Part shown: positions 54,102-64,000 of the stretch, one piece after another
Position numbering within the stretch: position 1 is the first letter of the stretch
Layout of the letters: each line of letters starts with the position of its first letter
NCBI GenBank assembly: GCA_002786025.1
Contig: NHNW01000005.1
Coordinates: 310,001 to 374,000 of the forward strand
Direction: 5' to 3'
Source: Zasmidium citrigriseum
Taxonomy: Eukaryota > Ascomycota > Dothideomycetes > Mycosphaerellales > Mycosphaerellaceae
DNA: 64,000 nt
The notes under the pieces: model-generated
Told to the model about the DNA's origin: nothing
What the model saw: only the letters and a program-made list of their open reading frames with translations
The model's database searches: none
Translations under genes and position numbers: made by a program

Positions 54102-55286
54102 CTACTCCAAATTCCACCTCGCACTCCACTGATGCCTCGGCGGATACCCCCCAGGTCCACGATGCCCCGGCGGTCCCCAACCCCCAGGTCCACCACCCCA
54201 ATGATGACCCCCTCCATTCCCATTCCCACTCCCCGTACCATTATACGGCGCCACACTGCTCAATCTCCACCTAACATCCGTCTGCGCTTTGCCAAGCGGA
54301 GCATCATAATCCACCGTAAAGACGCTGATACTGCTCTGGCACCCCGTACTCAACACGTCCGTCTCGCCGGGAAGAGAGCAGTCGCCGTTAATGCAGGTGT
54401 TTCCACCCGGCGGGACGATGTTCTCGTAATGGAAAGTCTTGGAGGTGGCGTTCCAGGCTGCGATGTCGTAGTCTGCGCCGCCGGTGAGACGGGTTTGGAC
54501 GAAGGGTGGGTTGATACAGGTATCATTTGTCAAGGACGTGATATACGGTGTATTCACCGAGATTCCATATCCCAGCGGCAGCAACCTCTCACCCTTAGGC
54601 GTATTCTTGATCAGAGCGTTGACGACCTTAAGGGCGAGCTGGGCCTGGATGGTCGCTGGGTCGGGGTGGCCGGAGGCGGTGGTCTGGTTAATCCATTGGT
54701 AGGAGCGCTGCTCGGAGTTGCCGCCGGAGAAGGCGATGGCTGGGTAGCCCCGGCCTACGGAGGAGTAGGTGTAGCCTGCGGTGCCGCTGAGGGTGTAGAG
54801 GAAGGGGCCGAGGTTGGTGCCGAAGTTGGGGCCGGCGACGATGAGGTCGGGCTCGGAGAAGTTTGTGAAGTTGGGGATTACGTAGTCGAGGCCTGGAGAG
54901 ATATTAGAGTGAGTTGTTCATTTGGGCTTGGAGAGTGAGGACATACCAACGAAAGCACACGCAGCTGGCGTGCCATTGTAATACCAAATGTTGGAGTCGT
55001 TTGGATCAGTTCCAATGGACGGCGAGCCCGCTGGGATGATATTGTACTCGGAATTCTGAACGAGAGAGGCATTGTTGGTGAAGACAGCTCGACCTCCCAT
55101 GCCAGACTGGTTGTCGGCGGACGCAACGAGGACCACATTGTGGCCTTCCTCCTTCAGAAGGCGGTAGGTCTCGCGAACATTGGCAGCTGCAAAGCCATCA
55201 TCGTTGCCGAGCAAGATGTTCAACGCCGAAGCCTGGGAAGAGAGAGCGAGTACTGCCGCAGCAGCTGTTCCAAACGAAGACCGCAT
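54102..55286 (-). CDS. Secreted SurE-like phosphatase/5'-nucleotidase
   Basis: Two exons (55286-54947, 54892-54102) give 376 residues. A signal peptide MRSSFGTAAAAVLALSSQASA precedes ILLGNDDGFAAANVR, the SurE metal-site motif (Asn28, Asp29, Asp30). VLVASADNQSGMGG and LIVAGPNFGTNLGPFLYTLS, followed by GTAGYTYSS, complete the SurE core. SurE enzymes hydrolyse phosphomonoesters of nucleotides; secreted fungal versions are annotated as acid phosphatases. The C-terminus is a Gly/Pro/His-rich tail (GGGHHWGGGPGGWGPPGHRG) of unknown role. The ATG at 55286 is preferred over 55319 because it starts a clean signal peptide. Confidence 0.87.
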
Positions 55287-55861
55287 GGTTGCAGTCGGTA
55301 TGCTGAAACAACCTACCACAATTTCCCAAGCATTGGGTCAAGCAGCGATGATATAGCTTGCCCAGTAGCAAGCTTCGGACCTGCGTCCCAGCCGAAGCTT
55401 ATCAGGCGAGTGCGGCGTCAATGGAAAGAATGGGTCCTGGGCATACGCAATGGCTTAAAGACCATTCAGGTACAGCAGCCAGTTGATATCGCAGCTGATA
55501 AGCACGTGGTTCGGATAGGAAGCCGTCTTCGATGCGGTGAAGTGCGATTCTGACGTCTGGATTCCCGTTGAGGCTGAAGGATTGCCGTGTGCTTCTCCAC
55601 CCCGCGGTCATCGATCGAAACGGCACTCATCGTCATCGTGGGCAATGAAATCCCGTGGCATCCAAGGCTGGTCCTCTGGACACATGCAAGCATGTTGTTG
55701 ATGACATTGATGACTGGAGGAAGCTGGAAGCCAAGCTACCTGGTAGACAAAGAAATCTGAATGCTGATTTTGATGCCTCAGGCATCGCCCACCTGGACAG
55801 ACACATGACGGACCATCAACGTCCGCTCTTCCATTCTTCCACCATCGCCGCCTCACATTTC
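55287..55861. other. Intergenic region
   Basis: 0.57 kb between two minus-strand genes. No supported coding sequence or repeat. Confidence 0.35.
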
Positions 55862-57288
55862 CTACATCAACACCTTCTCACACCCCAAATTCCCCAATAC
55901 AGGATCCAACCTCCCCGCCAAAAACGCCAACGCATCCCTCGACGGCACCAGCACAGAATTCAACGACGACGGCACCGCAAAACTCGCAAGCTGATAAATA
56001 AAACACAGCAACTCAGCCGGCTGAACCGTAGGTGCAATAGTCCCATTCTTGATCGGACCGAGATCGTTGGGTAAAGCCAGAAATGTGCCGTCTGCTGTGT
56101 TGCCGCCGATGAGGACCGGGTTGCGGCGGTACATGTCGAGGATTTGGAGGGCGAAGGGTGGGCCCTATGTAAGTGTGTTAGGGGTTGGGATATAAGTGTG
56201 TGTTTGTGGGGAGGACTTACGAGTAGTGCTGTGGCTCTATTTGTCCAATTCGGGGGGATCCGCTCGTCAACGAAGAATGATTGAATCGTTTCTAGATCGG
56301 GTGTGTAATTTCTTGTGCCGGAGGGCATTAGTTCGTAGAGGAAGACTGCGGCGCCGTAGAGGATCACACCGAAGGGACCGACTGTTGTCATCAGCGAAAG
56401 CCCGTGCAATTCGGGAGGGTGCGCACAGAAGAAATTCCTGTTCTCGACTCGAGATTCCTGCCATCGCTGCTTGCGGTAGAGAGACAGGCCTGCGACGTCG
56501 AAATTACCACGCGTCACTTCTGCCATTCGATCGAAGAGCGTATGGTTGAAGCTGAAATTGTCTCCGTTGGAGGTGAAGTAGTCGTTCCGCGTGAGGGAGG
56601 TATCCATCTCGAACCTGTTTTATGTGCCGTTAGTCACGACCACTTGGGAGGCTACTGGCATGCTTGATGATTACTTGTTATGTCCGTTCAAGCCAGGCTC
56701 ACTCCCCGTGAGAATAGGATTAAACGACGTCCGTTGCGTCGACTCACATCCGATGGAAAGCTTCGTGGTAATGACATCGCCGTCTTCGACTATACCCACA
56801 AGGGCGAGACCCAGGGCAATGTCGTAGCCAAGGTTGAACACATTTTGCTGCGCGTCCATCAGTTCGACGAGATCTGTGAGTCCCGAACGGCTGATGAAGC
56901 CATGGTTTGCAAGAGTGTTGAGACCTGGGAGCTTATGGTCAGGTCGAGACGTAGACAATATGCAATGGCGGCAGAGCGAACCTGGACATGGCCCCCGAAT
57001 ATCCTGCGCCGTTGGCGCTCTCCATTCGTGGTCAGTGTCGCCGTCGGCAGGCACTTTGTAGCCTCCCAGGCCTGTACCTGGAAGTCCTTCTCGGGCATGA
57101 TTGTAAGGAAAGTCGGGGTTAAAGGGAACAGCTGGTTGAGCATCCGCCGGGTTGGGACACTGTTTGGAGTCTCTCGGCAGAGGGGTGTTGTGATCAACGG
57201 AAACTTTTGAAGGAGAGGCTGAAGTAACAAAGGAGAAGCCGGAGACGACCTCTCCGAATATGAGGAGTGCTGCGATTGCAATGCTCAT
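55862..57288 (-). CDS. Secreted heme-thiolate peroxidase, copy 2
   Basis: Four exons (57288-56982, 56924-56675, 56614-56221, 56164-55862) give 417 residues. A signal peptide (MSIAIAALLIFGEVVSGFSF) and a Pro-rich spacer precede IRGPCPGLNTLANHGFISRSG, with the heme ligand Cys101. FEMDTSLTRNDYF is the acid-base region. It resembles the copy at 12.4-14.0 kb throughout (KLSIGCESTQRTSF vs KLSIGCDATSRTAT; YELMPSGTRN vs YELMPTAGGI). It has three introns in place of six, and the usual Gly of the E-G-D motif is Met (Ala in copy 1). The first intron has an atypical GTTCGC donor and is a multiple of three; reading through it would insert 19 residues between Cys101 and LNT. Confidence 0.88.
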
Positions 57289-57892
57289 GGTATTCGTTTG
57301 GATTGAGGGGCGGAATGTGGTCGATGGCGACGTTCACACTTATACCTGACGGCTGTGAGAATTGCCGGGCTGGAGAAGAATGGATAAACCGGATCATGGC
57401 CAGACATCGTGCTGTCTAGTATACTGTAGTGTCTTTTAGGTCAAAGTCCTGGATCAGACCGCGTTCAACAAACTATCGAAGACAGCAGAATATGGAAGGA
57501 GTCCTCAGTATTGACCAATCAGACAGCTGCGGAGAATCAGCAAAGCCACTTGCGTAACAGTGCATAAGCTGTAAGGTATAGAAACTCACCAGGCACTGCG
57601 TTATCTTATTAGAGAAGGCCTGCGCTATCCAGATAAAGCGAAAATATTCATCGCTTGTGGACTCTGCGCTGGTCCGAACAGGCCTATGAGCGGCCGCTGA
57701 CTCGTCATCGTCGACAGGAGCAAAGCCTCTAGTCGACTCTTGGACATATCAGGCCAGTGATCGAGAGTATTAGATGAAAGAGCTGGCGGGCATCGCCTGA
57801 ATTTGACGAAGCTCGTTTGGGCCAGCCCACTTGGCGCGAACCATCCCAAACTACATCAGGCTGGGCATCGCAGCAGATCGACGGCCGTCGCA
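57289..57892. other. Intergenic region between divergent genes
   Basis: 0.6 kb promoter region; no distinct element seen. Confidence 0.4.
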
Positions 57893-58300
57893 ATGACTAC
57901 GAGAACATCATCGTCCACAGCAAGCTCGACTGAGCCGCGCATGTACAAACATGTACACGAGATGAGTCCCGAGGAGCGCCTCCAGTCTCTCAAAGAGTGG
58001 GCCGAAGAGAAGAAGTACGTGCGGCCTGGTGAAGGTGGCACTTTTGCCTTGCATGGTGCTGGTGGTATGAGGTCTTTGGCGAATGGTGGGCCAATGCCAT
58101 ACCCCAGGAGTCAGAGTCAGGCTGTCGACCAGTATGGCGGGCAGTATGATGCGCCTGTTGGACCTCCTTCGTATCGAGCTGCGACGAATGAAGAGCATGG
58201 AGAAGCGAAGAAGAAGGGTGCGGTAAAGAGATGGATCGAGAAAAGGAAGGAAAAGAAGGAAGCTAAGAGAAGGGAAAGTGCGCCCGCATACTTTCCTTGA
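57893..58300 (+). CDS. Hypothetical basic protein
   Basis: 135 residues from the ATG at 57893; an in-frame ATG at 57803 adds 30 residues of poor quality. After a Ser/Thr-rich start the sequence MYKHVHEMSPEERLQSLKEW is a well-formed charged helix. A Gly/Pro/Tyr-rich middle part (YGGQYDAPVGPPSYR) follows, and then a strongly basic coiled end (KRWIEKRKEKKEAKRR). I do not know the family. The ordered-disordered-basic layout resembles small fungal stress or signalling proteins but gives no function. Confidence 0.5.
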   Translation: MTTRTSSSTASSTEPRMYKHVHEMSPEERLQSLKEWAEEKKYVRPGEGGTFALHGAGGMRSLANGGPMPYPRSQSQAVDQYGGQYDAPVGPPSYRAATNEEHGEAKKKGAVKRWIEKRKEKKEAKRRESAPAYFP

Positions 58301-58619
58301 CGAAGTGTACGGCAGACACAGAATGGGTACAGACCTGATCTCTAGAAGAGTAACCTCCACGCCGATATAGCAACAGCTACTGTCTGCAGAACGCAGCGTT
58401 CCTGTTCCTCGTCCTGAAGTCGCCGACAAGCGGCCTTCCAGCGGAGATATGGCGGGGGCGCGTGACGGACCGGTCCCCTGTCAAGCATCAGTACAGCCAA
58501 GATATGGAATTGTGAGCTGGTACAAGCAGGTACTCACGAGTTTGACGATAGGACACATGCTTACAACAGCAAGTTCGTACGCATGTTTGCGACTTCGGCA
58601 AGCACATCGGACGAGAGCA
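58301..58619. other. Intergenic region between convergent genes
   Basis: About 0.3 kb; nothing seen. Confidence 0.4.
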
Positions 58620-59330
58620 TCATCCGACTGCGTTTTCAATCAAACCAGCTTTCTCCTTGAGGACTTTCTTCCTATCTTCCCTCCACTTCTTATCCCACGC
58701 ATCCACCTTCCCACCCAGGACAGTCGTGCCGCGAGCAGTAAGCATGATGACGCCGCGAGCGACCACAAAGTCTCTGAGCACTAGCTTGGATCCGATGGCC
58801 ATAGACACATCTATCCCATTGACTGTTTCCAGCTCAAAGGCATAAGCCTTGTTCCCTCGCGCGTCTTGCAGAAGCAGCTTGTGAGGGCCAGACGGCGCAC
58901 TCGCAGTGGAGTTTGTAGGCGGATTCGGGTCCGAGTTGTCTTCCTCGTCAGGCACCACGCGAATGACTTCGTGCCCTTTGCGGGTCTCGCCTCGCTCCTC
59001 CATCTCAATGGCTTCGACCTGACTCCATCTGCTGCGTCCAATGTCCTCAATATCCAGCACCTGGACGGGCACTGGGCCTGGAATTCGCTGTTCTTTGACA
59101 TCGGGACTGGAGATGCCAGCCGGGAATGTCGAGCTTGGTGAGGACTGCAGCGCGTGGACGAAGTCGGTGCCCAGCAGACGGAATTCTGCCGTCTTCTGCA
59201 GAGCCTGGATGGGCGTGTTTGGACGGACAGACTGAGCGAAGGTGTGCGTCCACTCCGGCGTAGGCGGGATGTTCTTCGCGGTAAGGGCGGCGGAGATGCC
59301 CGCGACGATCTGCTGCACGTCTGCCGGCAT
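58620..59330 (-). CDS. RMI1: RecQ-mediated genome instability protein 1 (Rmi1)
   Basis: Intronless, 236 residues from the ATG at 59330 (MPADVQQIVAGISAAL); the longer in-frame start at 59426 adds residues without homology. The N-terminal three-helix part ends near FAQSVRPNTPIQALQKTAEF. The OB-fold contains VQVLDIEDIGRSRWSQVEAI, HKLLLQDARGNKAYAFEL and GSKLVLRDFVVARGVIML, a set typical of Rmi1. Rmi1 binds the RecQ helicase and topoisomerase III and helps dissolve double Holliday junctions in the nucleus. The acidic linker EEDNSDPNPPTNS interrupts the OB-fold, as in other fungal members. Confidence 0.85.
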   Translation of the reverse strand: MPADVQQIVAGISAALTAKNIPPTPEWTHTFAQSVRPNTPIQALQKTAEFRLLGTDFVHALQSSPSSTFPAGISSPDVKEQRIPGPVPVQVLDIEDIGRSRWSQVEAIEMEERGETRKGHEVIRVVPDEEDNSDPNPPTNSTASAPSGPHKLLLQDARGNKAYAFELETVNGIDVSMAIGSKLVLRDFVVARGVIMLTARGTTVLGGKVDAWDKKWREDRKKVLKEKAGLIENAVG

Positions 59331-60638
59331 GAGGTGTATCGATCCTGCTGGTATTCGTTCGTCACATGGTGACTGATGTTGTACTTTGCATGTGTTGGCG
59401 CGGAAAACGCGTCTGTCTGTCTGCAATCTGCCAGTCCTCGGCTCGCCCCGCAGCCATCAGTCATTCACTTGCAGGGTCTGAGCTCTGCCATCCTTACCTC
59501 ACCTCTCTCTTCCCCTCTGCACATGTCTTGTTTGGACTCACCACCCCCTTCCAACACACTACCAGACTCCGCCAAGCCCCTTGATCAAACACTCACTGCC
59601 ACCCTCAAACCACCTCCTCCCCACCACCGCGTCAGCCCAACATCCCCAACGAACACCGCCATCGACCGACAACCATGCCTCATCCCCGATAGCCTCGCCC
59701 GCCGTGAAATCTGCCACAATCCCGCCATATCCGTGCTCGCCGTTGGGAACGACGTCCGCTGGGATGTTCGTCGCAGCCAATGGCACTCAACAAATCATGG
59801 CGGAAGGCCGACAGGGACACCCATAGCTGTCAACTGTCAAACCTGCCAAGCTCGCTGCCCAATCAGAAATATTCGCACTCGCACTGCCGACACACGATGA
59901 TGGCGTGTCCCCTCCACGTGTCCGTCGACGTGAGGGGGTGACGACTTGCGAAACCGCCGTCTCGAGCAAGACGATGCGATGCGCTGCAGCTCCGCCCTAT
60001 CGCCCAGCTCCTGCCAACTTTCCCACTGCCGCGAACCACCAAAGGGACCCGTCATGGGACATTCCCGCCTGCCAGCGCGGACCTTATCTCCGGCAGCATA
60101 TGCCAGATTGACACACATCAAACATACACCAACCCGCGAGATAAACCAACAGCGAGCACCCTATCACACCTCAGGGTCCACCTGCCTACACGTGTTTGCC
60201 TTTGTCATACGCGCCCGCCGAGCTCCAACGGGACACGGAGGTGCGATAACTCTCGCCTTAAAAAGTACTGCGCCAAACCCCAGATCCCCGACTTTGACAG
60301 GCAGACGCCGTCTCCCGCCCCCGGCATCCGCTGCCGTGCCATCGCGATGCAGGGCGCATGTGAGGGCAAATTTGGAAGTCGGCAGAGCTCTATCACGATA
60401 GCTGGGCCCCTCGGCGCTAAGATTATGGCGATGGTGGGCGAGGTCGGACTCCGACTCATTCATGGGTGGTCAAGATAAGTATCGGAGCACATGCTCCTCG
60501 ATGGTGGTCAGATCAACTGTTCCTCTCTTCTCTTTATACGAGTCACGGCCTTTTCTCTTTGTCATCTCTTCTTCACCCCCTAATCCGAAGAAGACCTCGA
60601 CCACACACCTCTAATCCTTCTAATTCTCATAACGCATA
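59331..60638. other. Intergenic region, 1.3 kb, between divergent genes
   Basis: No supported gene. A TTTATA-like run at about 60533-60538 lies roughly 100 bases before the next ATG and may be its TATA box, in a pyrimidine-rich leader. Overlapping frames around 59376-60463 have no recognisable content. Confidence 0.4.
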
Positions 60639-61147
60639 ATGTGCCTCTACCGCTACCGCGTCTGGCCCTGCGGCTGCGACGAACGCTTCCTTACCAAGCC
60701 TTGCTCCTACAGAGACGTCAAAGGCCACGTCCTGCACAAAGACCGCGAACGAAGGGACGTCTCCGTCAAAGGCTCCTGCCCTTGGAACTGTCCCATCCGA
60801 AGGTCCAAAATGGATAAGCCTGGACCGGATCCCTTGGCCCATCAACCGACGTATGTGGCCATGGGCAAGTTTGCGCTGGGCATGTTGAAGGAGGTTACGA
60901 AGTGAGCATTGCTTCGGCTTTCGCACTTTTGTTTTGATGTTGAGGGGTGGTGAGTTGCGAGAGGTGTAGGCGGGTGGTTGAAACTGGATGTGTGCTAATA
61001 TGTGACGATAGGGGCTTGATTGAGAAAGACCCTGAACTCCTCGCGAGGTTCCAAGACTTCGAGAAGAATGCTATCTTGGCTGGAGTGAAAGGCGAAGCCA
61101 CCATGCCGTATGTCGGTGGAGGTGCGGTTGAGTCTATGCACCAATGA
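60639..61147 (+). CDS. Small Cys-containing fungal protein of unknown function
   Basis: Two exons (60639-60901, 61012-61147) give 132 residues. The start MCLYRYRVWPCGCDERFLTK has a CGC pair, with CSYRDVKGH and GSCPWNCPI further on, so six to seven Cys could bind a metal, although the spacing matches no zinc finger I know. The MCLY opening with an early C-G-C/H is seen in a fungal family of unknown function. There is no signal peptide. The C-terminus (GLIEKDPELLARFQDFEK) is helical. The 110-base intron is longer than its neighbours. Confidence 0.6.
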
Positions 61148-61930
61148 CCGGTGCTTTAATCGACCATGAAGAACACGGGGAATCTGGAAGACTGCAAGAC
61201 GCCCACTGGACGGTGACGATTCGATTCGACTCCGATGTTATTGGATTCTGGGAGAGGTTGCTGCGTTTGCCAGCGATGCATCCATTGCGTTACTACGGAT
61301 TTTGGTGCTGGGTTTGGGGCTTCGGGTTTTGGGATGAGTGGACGCTGTGTAATTGTACGGACTCAGGACGCATTGGGAAACGCTACTCGTCTCAACGATG
61401 GTGGCTGGATTGTAGACGGGTGCGGAACTGGGCAACTGGGTAATACCAATGAGATAGGGTGACGATATGATTGCTAATGAACGAAGTACTACGACATCCC
61501 TTTCCTTCTCGTCTTGCTCGTCTTGTCTTTCTTTGGCTTTCCTTGGCCCAAATCCTTCGACGCACTAAGGAACGGCCTGGTCTGATTGGTTTGCTTGCAC
61601 ACCAAAGAAAAGGAGTCCCACTCCATGCGAGGCATATTCTCCCACAGAGGATGACTTTCGCTGGCTTTGGTAAGCCTGAAGAGGTTTGGTATGGCTATCC
61701 GTGGCTGAAGGCTGCATGGAGTTCACGAAACATCCGAGGCTTCCCCGAGAGAAGAATGATGTCGACGGCTTGCAAGATGCATGTGATTCTTGGGAAAGAA
61801 GGATTATTATCAATATGAACTGACGTCCTGGGAGTGTAATACCAGGAGACCGCCCCGTAGTCTTACAGCAAGATCAATCGATACCCAAACCCGACCATCA
61901 ACCAACACACCAACTCCCTCACCTACGAAG
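61148..61930. other. Intergenic region
   Basis: 0.8 kb between two plus-strand genes; frames here have no domain. Nothing else seen. Confidence 0.35.
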
Positions 61931-62900
61931 ATGACCTCCCCCTACAAAACAGTCGCCATAGCCGGCGCCTCCGGAAACCTAGGTCCCAGCATCGTCTCCG
62001 CCCTCGTCAACGCCGGCTTCACGGTAACAATCCTCTACCGCTCCTCCACCAAAACACCCCCCAGCCTCCCCCACAGCGTCACCCGCGCCCTCCCCGTCGA
62101 CTACACCTCCACCGCCTCCCTCACAGCCGCCCTCCAAAACCAAGACGTCTTCATCTCCAACCACCCCATCCACTCCGCGCAGAAACCCCTCATCGACGCC
62201 GCGATCGCCGCGGGAGTGAAGAGGTTTTTGCCCTCGGAGTTTGGGATGGATGTCATGGCCGATGACAGGACGGCGGAGCTGCCGTATTTCAAGGATGGGA
62301 AGAGGGAGATTCAGCGGTATTTAGAAGAGAAGAGTGCAGGGGTGATGGAGATGAGCTGGACATGTGTTGTTACGGGGTTGTTTTTGGATTGGTGTTTGGA
62401 GAGTGGGTTTAGTGTGGATTTGAAGGTGAGTTGTCCCATTTCAACTTGTCGGGGTTGTGCAGGTGGGTTTGTTGACACAGGGCTGATAGGGAACCACGAG
62501 GCTCCTTGATGAAGGAAAGAAAAAACACAGCACAACCCTCCTCTCAGACATCGGAAAAGCCGTCGTGGGCGTTTTGCAACATCCCAACGAAACTCGCAAC
62601 CGCGCCGTCTACGTTCAAAGCGCCTGTCTCTCGCAGAAAGATCTTCTCGATATCGCGAAGAAGGTCAAGCCGGGCTTTGAGCCCAAGGTTGAGAAGTTCA
62701 GTACGCAGGAGTTTGAGAGGCAGGCGTATGGGAAGGTGGAGAGGGGAGAGGATGAGACTATGATGGATTTTGTGTTTCTGACGGCTTTTGGGGAGGGGTT
62801 TGCTAGTGATTGGAGTGGGAAGAGTGAGGGGGATATGTTTGGGATAAGTCAGATGGGGGAGGGGGAGGTGGAGGGGTTGGTTGGGAGATATGTGCTTTGA
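61931..62900 (+). CDS. NmrA-like/isoflavone-reductase-like NAD(P)-binding oxidoreductase
   Basis: Two exons (61931-62425, 62490-62900) give 301 residues. VAIAGASGNLGPSIVSALV is the Rossmann NAD(P)-binding motif of the atypical short-chain dehydrogenases. VTILYRSSTKTPP carries the NADP-type basic residue, and GVKRFLPSEFGMDV is the typical isoflavone-reductase-like motif with the FGMD element. The family includes phenylpropanoid and sugar-ketone reductases and the NmrA redox sensor. The catalytic Lys of isoflavone reductases cannot be located with confidence. It is cytosolic, with no signal. The neighbours give no clue to the substrate. Confidence 0.82.
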
Positions 62901-63317
62901 TGGGGATGGGGATTGAGGTGAGTCTTAAATGAGGAGGATCGGCCAGTTGTATGATGTTTGCTGACGTCGCGACAGAGTTTCTTCCCCTAGGTTGTGAGGG
63001 AAATCGATCAGAATAGAGATAGAGTACGACTACGGACTTACGAGTACGGAAGGCACCACGCAACGATTGCCCTAAGCAAGATATTATTCATCCTTCAGCC
63101 GCATTGAAGTCAGGTAAGAAAGGAAGCTCTTGGAGGCCAAGAAAATGATGATGTGGTGCATCGAATGTCGCGGCATCAGATCTTGGCCGGACTTAGACCC
63201 GGGGTTCGAGGCTGGCTTTGAACGAGAAGGATGAAACGGCCCCTAGAGAACAGAACATACAACTAGTTGGGTGATCTAGGTAGCAAAACCTCATTGAATA
63301 GTTCGTCGCTCAAAGCG
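62901..63317. other. Intergenic region
   Basis: 0.4 kb upstream of the membrane protein gene; no feature seen. Confidence 0.35.
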
Positions 63318-64000
63318 ATGGATCTCTCATGTGCAAAGCCAAACCAATATCATCGGCCATTGGCTACAACGACCCCTTCGTCGACCCTCCTCATCAACAC
63401 CATAACAACGATACTCACAACACTCTCCGTCGTCCTCTTCATGCTCATCAACGCCATCTCCGCCCCTTCCTACTCTGTCGAGATGAAAAGCTGCACCTGT
63501 GAATGTTTCGACCGAAGATTCAAAGAACGGCATTTTCAGGAGTCGAAACAGTACCGGTGTGTTGATCTCCTTTCTTTCGATTCTATGATGTGAGCTGATG
63601 ATTGGTGCGTCAGGCACATCTACTTCAACCTCACGCCCTCCGCTGCCATGGCGTTCTGCTGGTCTGCGGGACATTTCGTGTTGTTGAAGGCGTGGATTCG
63701 GAGGGCGGTGGGGTGTTTGGTTGTGTCGGTGAGGGAGAGACGAAGAGATATGAGAGGAGGGCTGAGATGGAGAGTTTTGGGGTTGGGGAGTTTCAGTTTG
63801 TATGGATTGGTGAGTCGTCCTGCTCGTGGAATTGTTTGGAGTGGGGAATATTGATGGCATGATGCAGGTGTATGGATGGTGGGTCGTCTTCAATTACATC
63901 AACGATGCTCATCGATTGTCTGAGATCGGTATGTCAGCCCTCATGTTCCTGGATGATCGGGATACTAACGAGGATGCTGGTGGAGGTGTTCTCTGGCCAA
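63318..64000 (+). CDS. Fungal membrane protein, 3' end cut by window edge
   Basis: Exons 63318-63556, 63614-63809, 63868-63928 and 63986 to the window end keep one frame. The first exon carries a hydrophobic helix (TILTTLSVVLFMLINAISA) followed by a Cys-rich turn (MKSCTCECFDRRF). Exon 2 has HIYFNLTPSAAMAFCWSAGH and a basic stretch. Exon 3 adds YGWWVVFNYINDAHRLSEI, then GVLWP at the edge. The start at 63318 is chosen over 63267 because the extra codons look non-coding. I do not recognise a family. Confidence 0.55.

Noticed and set aside
53991..54938. 315-codon plus-strand open frame opposite the SurE-like gene
   Set aside because: Antisense shadow of a well-supported secreted phosphatase; the Pro/Arg and Gly/Val composition mirrors the Gly-rich tail of the true gene.

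Overview
The window is nuclear DNA of a filamentous ascomycete (Pezizomycotina). Genes carry short introns (mostly about 45-60 bases, GT...AG, a CTGAC/CTAAC-like branch site near the acceptor), are spaced by a few hundred bases, lie on both strands, and include fungal-only families (CRH-type GH16, CWH43, secreted heme-thiolate peroxidases, HeLo/kinase-like proteins). A plant-associated Dothideomycete is the best guess; that placement is inference. Exon models were built by hand from reading frame and splice sites, so ends are predictions.

Layout. 1-4.3 kb: an edge-truncated gene, an AAA ATPase and a decayed flavin-reductase-like gene. 4.4-19.7 kb: a secretome-rich stretch with pectin lyase, a secreted beta-propeller, a GH43 arabinanase-like enzyme, a repeat protein with three 53-residue units, a secreted peroxygenase-type heme-thiolate peroxidase, an eight-cysteine small secreted protein with a Kex2-type site, and a GH3 beta-glucosidase. 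20-25 kb: two divergent signalling genes, one a helical-domain/pseudokinase protein, the other an active-looking kinase fused to seven WD40 repeats. 26-32 kb: housekeeping genes (CWH43, UTP6) and an F-box-like gene.

32.3-41.3 kb is the most interesting part: a four-gene cluster for a mycosporine-type sunscreen. It encodes a sugar-phosphate cyclase (2-demethyl-4-deoxygadusol synthase type), a SAM O-methyltransferase, an ATP-grasp ligase with an N-terminal membrane anchor, and an adenylation-thiolation-reductase enzyme. The first three would convert sedoheptulose 7-phosphate to 4-deoxygadusol and join it to an amino acid. The fourth has a reductive release domain instead of the thioesterase of the cyanobacterial counterpart, so it could reduce the amino-acid carboxylate to an alcohol. 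That would explain the amino-alcohol (glutaminol) side chain of fungal mycosporines.

41.3-64 kb: mixed genes. They include a small membrane protein, a histidine phosphatase, a sulfite-oxidase-type molybdoenzyme, an Atg22-like vacuolar transporter, a membrane aspartic-protease homologue lacking its first catalytic Asp, a CRH-like cell-wall transglycosylase, a SurE-type phosphatase, a second heme-thiolate peroxidase, RMI1, an NmrA-like oxidoreductase and a membrane protein cut by the window end. No rRNA, tRNA, CRISPR array or intact transposon was recognised.
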